DNA of 64,000 nucleotides from the NCBI RefSeq assembly GCF_013402795.1, contig NZ_CP058595.1:3450001-3514000 (forward strand). Direction: 5' to 3'. Below are positions 16,463 to 28,000 of this stretch, piece by piece. Each line of letters starts with the position of its first letter. Position 1 is the stretch's first letter. This DNA comes from Costertonia aggregata. Lineage in GTDB: Bacteria > Bacteroidota > Bacteroidia > Flavobacteriales > Flavobacteriaceae. Below the pieces are notes generated by a model. That model was not told the DNA's origin. It did not search any database and was given only the letters and a program-made list of their open reading frames with translations. A program made the position numbers and the translations under genes.

Positions 16463-19400
16463 ATGTACAATCAAACTATGATAAAAACAAAATTTTCACA
16501 CAAGGTGATGTCAATTTTTCTAACATTCACCTTCTTGCCTAGTCTTTTGCCAATAAACTATATCTATGCTTCCAATAATGGACCTACCGCACCAGAAGCT
16601 GCAAGTTTTGAGCCAGTAGATGCTCCAGATATGGTGAATCTTGCAACAGGAGATTTAAGTTATGTTTTACCCTTGTTAAATGTTCCATCACCTGAGGGTG
16701 GATATCCTCTGGCATTATCTTATCATGCAGGTATCGGGGTAGATCAAGAAGCTTCTTGGGTTGGTTTGGGTTGGAATTTAAACCCTGGCGCGATCAACAG
16801 AAATGTTTCCGGTGTTCCTGACGATTGGTTGGGAAAGAAAAAATATAGTATGATGTATAATGACATTGGGGTTGCTAAAAGTATTTCTCTTACAGGTGGG
16901 CTTGATTATGGAGCGATTAGTTTTGCAGCTTCTTTGAATTATTCTTCTTATAAAGCTACTGGAGGTGAAACTGCGCATGATTTTGGCGTTGGCGTTTCAG
17001 CAAGTTTTTTTGGTAATGGGAATAATAGTGGTTTAGGCGTAGGTAGTTATCTAGGCACGAATGGGTTTGGTATAAATGCGGGATATTTAATGAAGGATGG
17101 TGCCGGAGGCAATGCAGGGGTTGGGCTAAGTACATTTCAAAGCTTTAACGGTGAGGGGTTTAGTATTGGTGCCTATTCCTCAATAGGTGGGGCTAGTGCT
17201 AGCATTAATCTAAGCTCACGTGGTCCTTCTGCTTCAATCAATGGTTTGGGAAGGAATATATCATTAGCTGGGGGCGATAATTTGAACAGTGTCGTACACC
17301 AACAGAAATCTTCTTTTTATTTGAATTTTTTTGTAGGTAGTTTCTCTTACGGAAAAACCAATTACTGGGCGTTTGATGCAAATTATTCCTCATACAATGG
17401 TTCCTTGTATGCGGGTAAGGTTAATGAAACCTATCAAAACACGGTTGATCCGTTAAAGTTTGGGATTGACGCTTATGAGGCAACATATGATGCTGATAGG
17501 ACAGATCAATATAGAGATGTAAATTTTTCTTTCATAAGTTATGATAAGTATAACATAAATGCTCAAGGTATTGGAGGAAGCATCTCACCCAAATTATTAG
17601 AAAATGGGGCATTGATAATGCCAATAAAAACTTTGAGAACTAGAACAAGTTTAAGCGGGGCATATCAAACACCATCTACGAACATTACCTATTTAAAACC
17701 TCAGGCCAATTCAAGGAATTTTTCCAAAAGTCTAGATCAAAAAGACGTTCATTTTTATTTCGATAACGAGTATTCATCATATTTGGATATTAGTTCAGGA
17801 AATTGGTCAGTACCATTTAATTCCAACACTTATGATGATTTAACAAATATTTCTCTTATAAGTAAAACGTTTACAGACAATAAAGAATTAAACGGTGAAT
17901 TGTTTGATTCGTACAATGAGGCAAATGGAAGACTTAAAAAAGGTAATTACATAGAAACGTTCACAAACGAAGAAATCAACGAATCGCCTTCGAAAATAAT
18001 CCAACCGGAAGCTACAGGTTTTAGTAGGACAAATCAATTTGTTCCGAAAAAAGGTATTGGTGCATTTAGGGTTACGGCATTAGATGGTAAGACATATCAC
18101 TATTCGTTACCCGTTTATCACAAAGAACAATTTAGCAGAGCTTCAAATGTAGAAGATGATAGTGAAGATAAGTTTTTCGAACAACAACAATTTGAGCCCT
18201 ATGCCACTCATTGGCTATTAACCGCTGTTACTGGTTCAGATTATTTTGACAAAAACCAAAACAATCGTGTAGATAAAGGTGATTTTGGATACTGGACAAG
18301 CTTTGAATATGGTAAATGGAGCGATGGTTTTGCCTGGCGATCCCCAAAGAATGGCACTCAATCCAATGGTATAATAAACTCTTACTCATGGGGAATTAAA
18401 GAGGTATATTATTTAGATAAGATTAAAACAAGGACGCATACGGCTTTGTTTATTAAAGAGTTAAGGGAAGACAACAGAAGCTATTCAGGCAGAATTTCAG
18501 ATGGTAATAACCCTAAACATTATAAACTCCCATTTGAAAGAGGAATCTTGCAAAGTACAGATGGCAACTATTATTCACAAGGTACTCATCTTGATATTCC
18601 AGTGTATAGTTATCCTCCCTGGAATTTTCATTCAATCTCAGATTTTTGGATATATGCAGATTTAGCGGAGCAAAAGTCATTGAGGCTGAATAAAATAATA
18701 CTCTTAAAGAACGAAGATGCTGAAAATGTTCAAAAACATAATTCGATTGACACCAGTTCAATATATGCAGGAAGGACTTTTTCCGATGCAAAAATCTCTT
18801 TAATTGAAACGGCTTCAGGTAGATTCATAAAAGATGAGGAGAGTGCTGTTAACGAAGACCACACCTGGTATGGGGAATTTTATGATTATGTGCTAAACAA
18901 CCAAGATTTGGATTTGACTACCTTGATAGATAAGTCTATTAAAACTGTTGATTTTAATTATGACGAAAACTATCCTTTAAGCAGATACGTATCCAACCCA
19001 AAGGGCAAATTGACTTTAAATTCAGTAAGATTTATCGGAAAGCAAGGTACCCAATTAATACCACCATACAAGTTCCAATATTATTCACCAAGCACAACAT
19101 TTACAGAAAATGATATTGATGATTGGGGATATTTTAAAAACAATGCTATGATGTGGAGCTTGAACAAAATAACGAACCCATTAGGTGGGGCATTGGAAAT
19201 AATCTATGAAAACGATAGGTATGTAAACGAATACGCTAGCCCCACTACATTTTTTGATAGCGGTTTGGAATTTAAATACAGAGGCACAATTTTAGGCCCT
19301 AAAACTGTTAGCTTTAGAAATGATGCCGATGTTGACGCAAAATACCACGTTGATTTTACCGAATATTTTACAGCTGGTCAACTAGCAGAAATTGATGTTC

Positions 19401-21538
19401 AATTTTGGCATTTTACCCAGACCAATAGTAATTGGATTGCGGATGTGGCTGCAAGTTGCATCGTTCAAGAAGTTTCTAATAATCTGATTATATTTTCACT
19501 CCCTAATAACACTAATCAAAGTTGGGGTAGAGAATTTTCTAATTGTAAGAAAAAAGACTGGATATATTGGGACGGTGAATATAACCATGTTGTTGATTTG
19601 ACCGCAGGTTGGTCAAAAAGAAACAATTATAATTCTTGTGAACGACCTGAAGAAAGAACCAATAGATCAAGGTATCAGTTGTTAGCTCAAAAAGAACCTT
19701 TAAGTAATTCTTTTGGTGGAGGGGTAAGGGTAAAAGAGCTAAAAGTTAAAGGAGACTCACATACAACTAAAACCAGCTATAGTTATAAAAATTCTGATGG
19801 TGAGGAAACTGGGGTGACTTCCTATGCGGTTTCCAAAAGAGAACGCATTGTGCCATATATTACTGAATTACCAAGTCCAATGGTACTATACCAAAACGTT
19901 ACAACTGAAAGAAGAGATACTAATGATAACAGCTTATTCAAGAAAATATATCACTTTGAAGTTCCAAAGCCAATACAGTACTTGCCGAACGGTGTACTTG
20001 TAGAAAACGTGTTGGAGGTACAGCTCGAACAAAACGATACCTATTACGACATATCAGTAAATAATGAAGACGTAGATGTTGTTTTGTCAAAATTCAAATT
20101 ACTTGACTACTCTGCAAATGTTGGAAGATTGAAAAGCACAGAAGAGTATAATCCTGAAGGGCAGCTTGTTCGAAAAATAAAAAATTCTTACTTACCTAAA
20201 GATTATAATCATGACCAAGGTATTTTAAAAGAAACATTCAGTTCCTATAAACTATTAAGAGACTCCCCGCTAAAAGATAAATTTTTTATGACATCGTCCA
20301 GCAAGACAAAAGTACCAAATATATTATCAAAAATTAGTATTGTCTCTAATGGTTTTACAAAAGAGCAAGAAACAAAAGGTTATGACTTCTTTACAGGTCA
20401 GGTAAAAGAATCTTCCTCTTTGCTAAGTGATGGAAGACTTTTTAAAACTAAGCATACACCTGCTTATGAAATATATGCGAAGATGGGCAGCAAAGTGGAT
20501 AACCCCTCAAATTCAAATATGCTTGTTCAGAGGGCTTTGAGTGTTTCAGAAATACAAAAAGACGGATTATGGCATAAAATTAGTTCAAACATAAAAACAT
20601 GGAAACCTGAAGAGTATCGATATACAACTTACGTTGGAGATCCTATTAATACCGTGCCTTTAACACAATATAAGGATATATGGCGCGCAAGTAAGAATTA
20701 TGTATGGAATGGAAATACCGATACAAACGGATTTTTTACTACGTATTCCGGTGAAGATGATGGTTTTGATTGGATTACTGATAATAATTCTGATTCTGAA
20801 TGGAAACTGATTTCGGAGATTTCACGGTATAGTGCATTTTCTATTCCTTTGGAAATTCTGGATGTAAATAGAAATAAAATCTCCACAAAAATAGGCTATA
20901 ACGATACAAAAACCATATCTACCTGTAATGCAGGTTACCAAGAATCCTTTTACTCCGGAGCGGAAGATCTCGACGTAAATGTTTTCGGAGGCCATGTTCA
21001 ATTGGGCTCAGCAATCACTAGTAATACGAATAAACATACAGGAAATTATTCCCTGCGAATTGCTTCAGGGGAAACCGGATATGTTGTAAATGTTGAAGAA
21101 GGTAGAAAAGACGACTATAAAGTCTCTCTCTGGGCAAAATTTGACGGCCATCAATATGTGCGCTTAAATGTTGGTGGAACCTTAGTATCTCCTAATTCAG
21201 ATGAGATAGTAAGAGCAGGTGATTGGGCACAACTCAACTTCTACTTTAAAATCAACGGAACACAAACGGTAAGCGTAACCAGTTCAGGAGGGGTGGCTTT
21301 TGTTGACGATTTTAGACTGCACCCTGTAGCCTCCACTATGACCTCCTACGTTTACAATCAGTGGGATGAACTTACGGATATTTTAGGGGGTAATAATCTT
21401 GGAACACATTACGAATACGATCAGGCAGGTAGATTGATCAGAACATTCACCGAAGTAGTCGATTTTAATGGTGATGCCTCAGGCGGCTTTAAAAAAGTAA
21501 GCGAGAATAGATATAGTTACAAAACTGGTACGAACTAG
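16463..21538 (+). CDS. SpvB/TcB-like large exported protein (YD-repeat family)
   Basis: 1691 residues; the start is Met1 or Met6, then a signal peptide to about ASN (residue 38). Near the N-terminus is the hallmark of Bacteroidota SpvB/RHS-type shell proteins: NLATGDLSYVLPLLNVPSP, LSYHAGIGVDQEASWVGLGW, then NPGAINRNVSG. A Gly/Ser-rich repetitive segment (about 135-280) suggests a beta-solenoid. A carbohydrate-binding-like domain lies near 1490-1620, and the protein ends in a YD-type repeat (THYEYDQAGRLIRTF). With the RHS toxin gene 0.5 kb downstream, it resembles the B component of a Tc toxin, the half-shell that pairs with a TcC RHS protein. Confidence 0.75.
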   Translation: MYNQTMIKTKFSHKVMSIFLTFTFLPSLLPINYIYASNNGPTAPEAASFEPVDAPDMVNLATGDLSYVLPLLNVPSPEGGYPLALSYHAGIGVDQEASWVGLGWNLNPGAINRNVSGVPDDWLGKKKYSMMYNDIGVAKSISLTGGLDYGAISFAASLNYSSYKATGGETAHDFGVGVSASFFGNGNNSGLGVGSYLGTNGFGINAGYLMKDGAGGNAGVGLSTFQSFNGEGFSIGAYSSIGGASASINLSSRGPSASINGLGRNISLAGGDNLNSVVHQQKSSFYLNFFVGSFSYGKTNYWAFDANYSSYNGSLYAGKVNETYQNTVDPLKFGIDAYEATYDADRTDQYRDVNFSFISYDKYNINAQGIGGSISPKLLENGALIMPIKTLRTRTSLSGAYQTPSTNITYLKPQANSRNFSKSLDQKDVHFYFDNEYSSYLDISSGNWSVPFNSNTYDDLTNISLISKTFTDNKELNGELFDSYNEANGRLKKGNYIETFTNEEINESPSKIIQPEATGFSRTNQFVPKKGIGAFRVTALDGKTYHYSLPVYHKEQFSRASNVEDDSEDKFFEQQQFEPYATHWLLTAVTGSDYFDKNQNNRVDKGDFGYWTSFEYGKWSDGFAWRSPKNGTQSNGIINSYSWGIKEVYYLDKIKTRTHTALFIKELREDNRSYSGRISDGNNPKHYKLPFERGILQSTDGNYYSQGTHLDIPVYSYPPWNFHSISDFWIYADLAEQKSLRLNKIILLKNEDAENVQKHNSIDTSSIYAGRTFSDAKISLIETASGRFIKDEESAVNEDHTWYGEFYDYVLNNQDLDLTTLIDKSIKTVDFNYDENYPLSRYVSNPKGKLTLNSVRFIGKQGTQLIPPYKFQYYSPSTTFTENDIDDWGYFKNNAMMWSLNKITNPLGGALEIIYENDRYVNEYASPTTFFDSGLEFKYRGTILGPKTVSFRNDADVDAKYHVDFTEYFTAGQLAEIDVQFWHFTQTNSNWIADVAASCIVQEVSNNLIIFSLPNNTNQSWGREFSNCKKKDWIYWDGEYNHVVDLTAGWSKRNNYNSCERPEERTNRSRYQLLAQKEPLSNSFGGGVRVKELKVKGDSHTTKTSYSYKNSDGEETGVTSYAVSKRERIVPYITELPSPMVLYQNVTTERRDTNDNSLFKKIYHFEVPKPIQYLPNGVLVENVLEVQLEQNDTYYDISVNNEDVDVVLSKFKLLDYSANVGRLKSTEEYNPEGQLVRKIKNSYLPKDYNHDQGILKETFSSYKLLRDSPLKDKFFMTSSSKTKVPNILSKISIVSNGFTKEQETKGYDFFTGQVKESSSLLSDGRLFKTKHTPAYEIYAKMGSKVDNPSNSNMLVQRALSVSEIQKDGLWHKISSNIKTWKPEEYRYTTYVGDPINTVPLTQYKDIWRASKNYVWNGNTDTNGFFTTYSGEDDGFDWITDNNSDSEWKLISEISRYSAFSIPLEILDVNRNKISTKIGYNDTKTISTCNAGYQESFYSGAEDLDVNVFGGHVQLGSAITSNTNKHTGNYSLRIASGETGYVVNVEEGRKDDYKVSLWAKFDGHQYVRLNVGGTLVSPNSDEIVRAGDWAQLNFYFKINGTQTVSVTSSGGVAFVDDFRLHPVASTMTSYVYNQWDELTDILGGNNLGTHYEYDQAGRLIRTFTEVVDFNGDASGGFKKVSENRYSYKTGTN

Positions 21539-21562
21539 CCATCAACATTTTAAACTATAAAA

Positions 21563-22027
21563 ATGAAATACTCAATACATAAAATCTCAAAATTGTTTAC
21601 GGTAATTTGCTTTACTGTCGTCATATTTAACCCTATTTATGGACAAAGCAATTCTCAGGAAAATCTTTTAGTTGGGGTCTGGTCCTTTTCAGAAGCCCCT
21701 TCCATTGATAAAATGGATCAAGATATTAAAGATGATTTAGCCGTTTCAACTCAGTTACAAGAGCATATAACAGCTTTTTATAGCGGGAGACAACTAATGT
21801 TTACGAACGAAGGTGCCTTTTCGATCTTGCTAGGTACAGGTCAGCGTTTAGATGGGCAATGGAGTCTCAATACTGGTACGTTAACAATGTTGGATACCAG
21901 TGGCGTCACCACTACCTATCAAATTGGAGGTTTAGATGCCACAAATCTTGTACTAATTGCCCCAACAAGTAACGATCTTGCTAGTCGTACACTTTTTCCA
22001 GAATTGTATTTTATAAAAAGTCAATAA
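21563..22027 (+). CDS. Small exported lipocalin-like protein
   Basis: A 154-residue protein with a signal peptide ending near YGQ (residue 28). The mature part begins LLVGVWSF and continues with alternating strands (LMFTNEGAFSILLG, LDGQWSLNTGTLTML), as in lipocalin-like/DUF-type small barrels of Bacteroidota. It sits between the SpvB-like and the RHS genes with 24 bp and 9 bp spacing, so it is part of the same operon. It may bind one of the large proteins; nothing in the sequence shows this. Confidence 0.6.
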   Translation: MKYSIHKISKLFTVICFTVVIFNPIYGQSNSQENLLVGVWSFSEAPSIDKMDQDIKDDLAVSTQLQEHITAFYSGRQLMFTNEGAFSILLGTGQRLDGQWSLNTGTLTMLDTSGVTTTYQIGGLDATNLVLIAPTSNDLASRTLFPELYFIKSQ

Positions 22028-22036
22028 GAAATTATT

Positions 22037-25000
22037 ATGAAAGACCGACCAATATCATTGCAAATCATTTTAATAGTAATATCTTTTTTAACGTGTGCAA
22101 GTGTATTTGCACAAGGTAGTATTTCTGGCCCCAGTAGCACTGATGTAGGGGATACGGAAAATTATTTTGCATCTTATAGCGGACCTGGAAGTGTAATTAA
22201 TACACAATGGTATGTTTCCAATGTTTCCTACACAGTAGTTTCTGGACAAAGCAGTCAAAATGCGAGTATAAAATTTAATTCGGTTGGATCGGGCATTGTT
22301 AGGGCGACAGTGTTAAATAGTTCTTTCAGTTCCACCTATTTAACTAAGAATGTAACAGTAAATGGTTCTGTGGTCGGTCAAGTAAGTATAACCTCTGGGC
22401 TAACTTCCCGTTGCAAAGGAGGCGGAACTTCAGATTATAATGCAAGTGCATCTAATGCGAATAGTTATGCATGGACAATTACCCCTTCGGGAGCTGGTTC
22501 AATAAGTAGCTCTGGTCTAGTAAGTTGGAATAGCAGTTTTTCTGGTGTGGCAACCGTTCAAGTCACTGCATATGGTAATAATAATAGTAGTAGTACAGCA
22601 CAAAGAAATGTAACCGTAACTGCATTACCATCCTTATCCGTAAATGACGCTAGCAATAGCTGTTCCTCATCAAGCATAACCCTTAGTGCAATTAGTCCGA
22701 GCATAAGCTCAAACGATACCAACATTGAGCACAGGTGGTACACCAGTGCTACGGGAAGCGGTTATATTACAGGAACAAAGGACCCGAACGCACCGATTTA
22801 TATTACGCAGGTAACCGTGACGGGACAGAATAAGGATTATTGGGTTAGTGCCCGATACAATAACTGCGAGACTGCGCGACAGAAGGTTTCCGCAAGCTAT
22901 ACCGCCAATACTACCCCCACTCTAAGTGTTTTTAATATAACGGGCGAACAGTGCGGGCCCTCCGCCACCTTCAACCTGAATGCGGGCGGTGGAAGTTCCG
23001 GGAGTGTTTACCAATGGTATGAAACCCCTGGGGGAACCATCCCTATCCATACCGGGTCCAACTTTGCCCCCACCTTGAGCACCTATGGGGAAAAGACGTA
23101 CTATGTAGGCGGAACTTTGAAAAACGCCTTAGGATGTACGTTCAATATTTCCCTACAAAACAGATTGCCCATTACCATAAAGGTAAATCGGTTGCCTGGT
23201 AGCGCAATCGCTAACGATCCTTTACCAAGATACTGTGCCGGAAACTTCACCCTCCGAGCAAATCCTGGAACTAACGGAAACACCGTACGCTGGTACAGTT
23301 CACCAACCGGTGGTCAAATTTTGGGCACTGGGACGACATTCAGTACAGGCTCGCTTGGCAGTGGAACGTATTCCTACTATGCGGAATCCTATAACAGCAC
23401 AACGTATTGTGTCGCCGATAGTAGGACAAAGGTAACAGCAATTGTGAACGAAGGTGATATTCCCTTATCCGTAAATGACGCTAGCAATAGCTGTTCCTCA
23501 TCAAGCATAACCCTTAGTGCAATTAGTCCGAGCATAAGCTCAAACGATACCAACATTGAGCACAGGTGGTACACCAGTGCTACGGGAAGCGGTTATATTA
23601 CAGGAACAAAGGACCCGAACGCACCGATTTATATTACGCAGGTAACCGTGACGGGACAGAATAAGGATTATTGGGTTAGTGCCCGATACAATAACTGCGA
23701 GACTGCGCGACAGAAGGTTTCCGCAAGCTATACCGCCAATACTACCCCCACTCTAAGTGTTTTTAATATAACGGGCGAACAGTGCGGGCCCTCCGCCACC
23801 TTCAACCTGAATGCGGGCGGTGGAAGTTCCGGGAGTGTTTACCAATGGTATGAAACCCCTGGGGGAACCATCCCTATCCATACCGGGTCCAACTTTGCCC
23901 CCACCTTGAGCACCTATGGGGAAAAGACGTACTATGTAGGCGGAACTTTGAAAAACGCCTTAGGATGTACGTTCAATATTTCCCTACAAAACAGATTGCC
24001 CATTACCATAAAGGTAAATCGGTTGCCTGGTAGCGCAATCGCTAACGATCCTTTACCAAGATACTGTGCCGGAAACTTCACCCTCCGAGCAAATCCTGGA
24101 ACTAACGGAAACACCGTACGCTGGTACAGTTCACCAACCGGTGGTCAAATTTTGGGCACTGGGACGACATTCAGTACAGGCTCGCTTGGCAGTGGAACGT
24201 ATTCCTACTATGCGGAATCCTATAACAGCACAACGTATTGTGTCGCCGATAGTAGGACAAAGGTAACAGCAATTGTGAACGAAGGTGATATTTCCTTAGA
24301 CGTAAATGACGCTAGCAATAGCTGTTTTTCCTCGGATATTGTCCTGAGCGCAATCAGTTTCGATGTTAATGCAGATGACCCAAACATACAGCATCGCTGG
24401 TATACCACTGAAACAGGGAATACATACGTCACAGGTACGAAAGAACCCAACGCCCCGATATTTATAACCCAAGTAACGGTTCCTGGACAGAATAAGGATT
24501 ATTGGGTAAGTGCACTTTACGGTGCTTGCGAGACGACAAGGCAAAAGGTTTCCGCTACTTATACCGCTAATGTTACTCCTTCTTTGAGCCTATATAATGC
24601 ATTTAACGAGCAAGATCAATGTGGTTCAAACACAACCATGCAATTATATGCAGGTGGAGGCAGTACTGGGAGCATTTATAGATGGTTCAATACGCCAAGT
24701 GGTGTAACGCCTATATATGAAGGTTCTAATTTCTCTCCTACAGTAAATTATCAAAATACGAATAACGGCCAAGTTACCTATTACGTCCGTGCTACTTTAA
24801 AAAACAGTCTTGGTTGTTCATTCAATACGCAGGATCAAATTACTATCACTTTAGATCCACCTATGGCAACAAGTATACTTTGGTATCCGGATTCTGATGG
24901 TGATACTATGGGAGATGTTTACGGAACACCATATTATGGATGCACCGCCCCAGATTATGGAGATGGGATTAATTGGGTGACCAATAACAATGATTTGTGT

Positions 25001-28000
25001 CCGTATGATTTTGGTACGGTTCAAAATAATGGCTGTCCTCCAGGTCAGGAGCCAGAAAACAGAAATACCATCACTACCTGGGCCTATGATTTGAACGGAC
25101 AAGTCAAAGCTTCCAGTAAGTCCTATTTTGACGAACTTGGCAAGATGGAACAGACGCAAGCTTGGGACGTAAAATCGGATTCTATTTGGGCTTCAGCCAC
25201 TTTATATGACGAATATGGCAGGCTATCGCTACAAACACTTTCCGCACCCATTCGTGAAGGACTGGTATATCAATATAAAGACAATTTAATCTTAAAAGAG
25301 GATAATAACGGCAATTATGATTTAACCGATTATGATGGGAGCAATAGGGAAACCCCTAATCCTGTTGGGGATGCGCCAACTACTTTAGGCTGGTACTATA
25401 GCGAAAACAACAGTAGGGAGCCCTATCAGGATATTACGCAATATCCATTTACGAAAAGTGTATATAGCGACCTTAATCCGGGTACGGTACTGCGTTCCGT
25501 TGGGGGCAACAAAATCAATGGGAAATGGCCACAGGCATATGCATTTACCATGAAAGCCTCTAGGGAACTCTCCCAAGTACCGGCCTTTGGCGAGATTAAA
25601 TACAACACTATGGAAATCACCAAAACGGTTACACGGGATGTGCATGGCGTAGAAAACGTAGTGTTTATGGATACGGATGGCAAAGTCCTTGCAGCTGCCC
25701 GTAGCGGTAGTGAGGGTATTACCTCTCCACAAATGAGTGTAAGTATCCCCGAGCAAGGTTTTGTGGACATACATGTACCCGAGGGCATCATTGGCTTTAC
25801 CGTAAGCAATAGCGGTGCCGTATCCGTTTATGATTTAATAACGGAAGACCCTATATACACATCCACCTCGGGATTGGGCAATGGTTTCTACAGGGTGGCG
25901 GTCAATAATTTAGGCAGTTATGTACCAGAAAGTATTAGCGTGAGCTATAGTATAAATTACTATGATTACAGTTTGAACGAATATGACGAAGCGAACCGTT
26001 TGATTACCTCATACCAACCTTTGGGAGTCACTAAGGCAACAAAATTAAAATCTTCTTATGAATATAATACAGTGGGGCAACTGCTGTATACCACAAGTCC
26101 GGATGAGGGCGAAGCATGGTTCAAGTACAGGGAAGATGGTCAAATACGCTTCTCACAGAACAGCAAGCAGCGGCTGGAAGCTACTCCCGCAGAGTTTTCC
26201 TATACCAATTATGATACCTACGGCAGACCGGTTGAGAGCGGTGTATTCATAGAAGGTTCTGTTACATTTACCAATGCGGACAATCTGTTGGAAAATACGT
26301 TGGATGATATCACAGCGGATAATGACGGTCTTCCAAATACCAATTGTAAGGAACAGACCTTTACCCTATATGACCAACAGGATACCGCAGGTTTACATGC
26401 GGCCTTAACGGCATCGGGAATAGCGTCCGGTTATTATACCGTACAGAAATTTGTGAATGGCAATGTAAGTAAAACTTTTACCGTAGATGCAGATGTAGCC
26501 ACAACCTCTTGGTACAGTTATGATGTATATGGTAGGGTAGACTGGGTGGTGCAGCAGATAGCAGGTTTGGGTGCCAAGACCATAGACTATACCTATGACC
26601 CCATCACCGGGCAAGTGCTGCGGGTAGACTATCAAAAGGATACGCCTTCTGAACGTTTTGTGCATAGATATACCTACAATGAGAGCGATCAACTGGTAAA
26701 AGTGGAGACCGCAACGGACGGCATTGATTTTACTACCCATGCGGACTACACTTATTACGAAACAGGAGCCATGAAAAGAACAGAGCTGGCCGGTGGTGTA
26801 CAAGGTATAGATTATGTATACAATTTGGCGGGGCAATTAAAAAGTCTAAACCACCCTAGCTTGCAAAACACCAATGACCCTGGGGGCGATGCCAATGACC
26901 TTTTTGGTATGCAGTTGGATTACCACAATAATGACTACCAAAGAACCAGCAGGACCAATATAACGCCACAGGCTTACGGACAGAACCAGCTCAACGGCAA
27001 TATTAAAGGGATGCGTTGGAAAAACAATGCCGTTCCCGGAGCCACCGGAGAATTAATGTACGCCTATGATTATGACCGGAACAATTGGCTAGAAAGTGCG
27101 GATTTTGATGGTACCGGAACCTTGGCAAACGGAGTCCAAGCCGATGAGACTTCCAATACGGTTGTACAAAGCGGGCAAACTTTGGATATTGAGGCTACCA
27201 ATAGTATTACCCTGTTACCGGATTTTCATGCCCAAACCGGTAGTACGGTAAACCTTACCATAGTAGCAGATTCTGGAAGTGGTACGGCCATTTCCAGCGG
27301 AGACTATGACGTTTCCAATATTACTTATGATGCCAATGGGAATATATTAAGTCTGAGGCGAAATAAGAATACAATAAATAACAGCAACGGTATGGACGAC
27401 CTTGCCTATAGCTATAAAAATGGTACCAACCAATTGTTACAGGTACAGGATGCAGAGGGCGATGCTCCAAATGCGGATGACATTGACACCCAAACGGAGA
27501 CAGCAAACTATGACTACAATGCTATTGGGCAACTTATAGAAAACAAGGCGGAAGGCATTACCTATGAATACAACACCGCTGGTCTGGTGACCCGTATTAA
27601 AAAAAATGGCTTATCTTTAATTACGTTCTTTTACAATGATAGAAATCACAGGGTACGTAAAGATACCTATGCCGGTAACGGTGTTGAAGTGGTGCAGACC
27701 ACCCACTATGTTAGAGATGTTGCAGGCAGTGTTATGGGTATTTACACCAATAATGTCTTAAATGAACAGCCTGTTTACGGCGCCAACCGTTTGGCCGTGT
27801 TCTACAGGCAAAGCAATACCAGCGTTTATGAACTTACAGACCATTTGGGCAACGTAAGGGCGGGATTTGCGAAAGCCGGTAATACTGCGGACACCCGTTC
27901 CGGAACGGACTACTATCCCTTTGGGATGGCGATGCCCGGGCGTAGTCTGACCGGGAGCTACCGCTATACCTTCCAAGGTCAAGAAAAAGATCCCGAGACG

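Noticed and set aside
23101-24266. Paired short frames (both strands) repeated 831 bp apart in the RHS gene
   Set aside because: They are the same shadow frames copied by the exact internal duplication; the long plus-strand frame explains them.
22632-24292. Repeat array considered as CRISPR or DGR-type structure
   Set aside because: The units are 831 bp, coding and contiguous without spacers; no cas or reverse transcriptase gene is present in the window.
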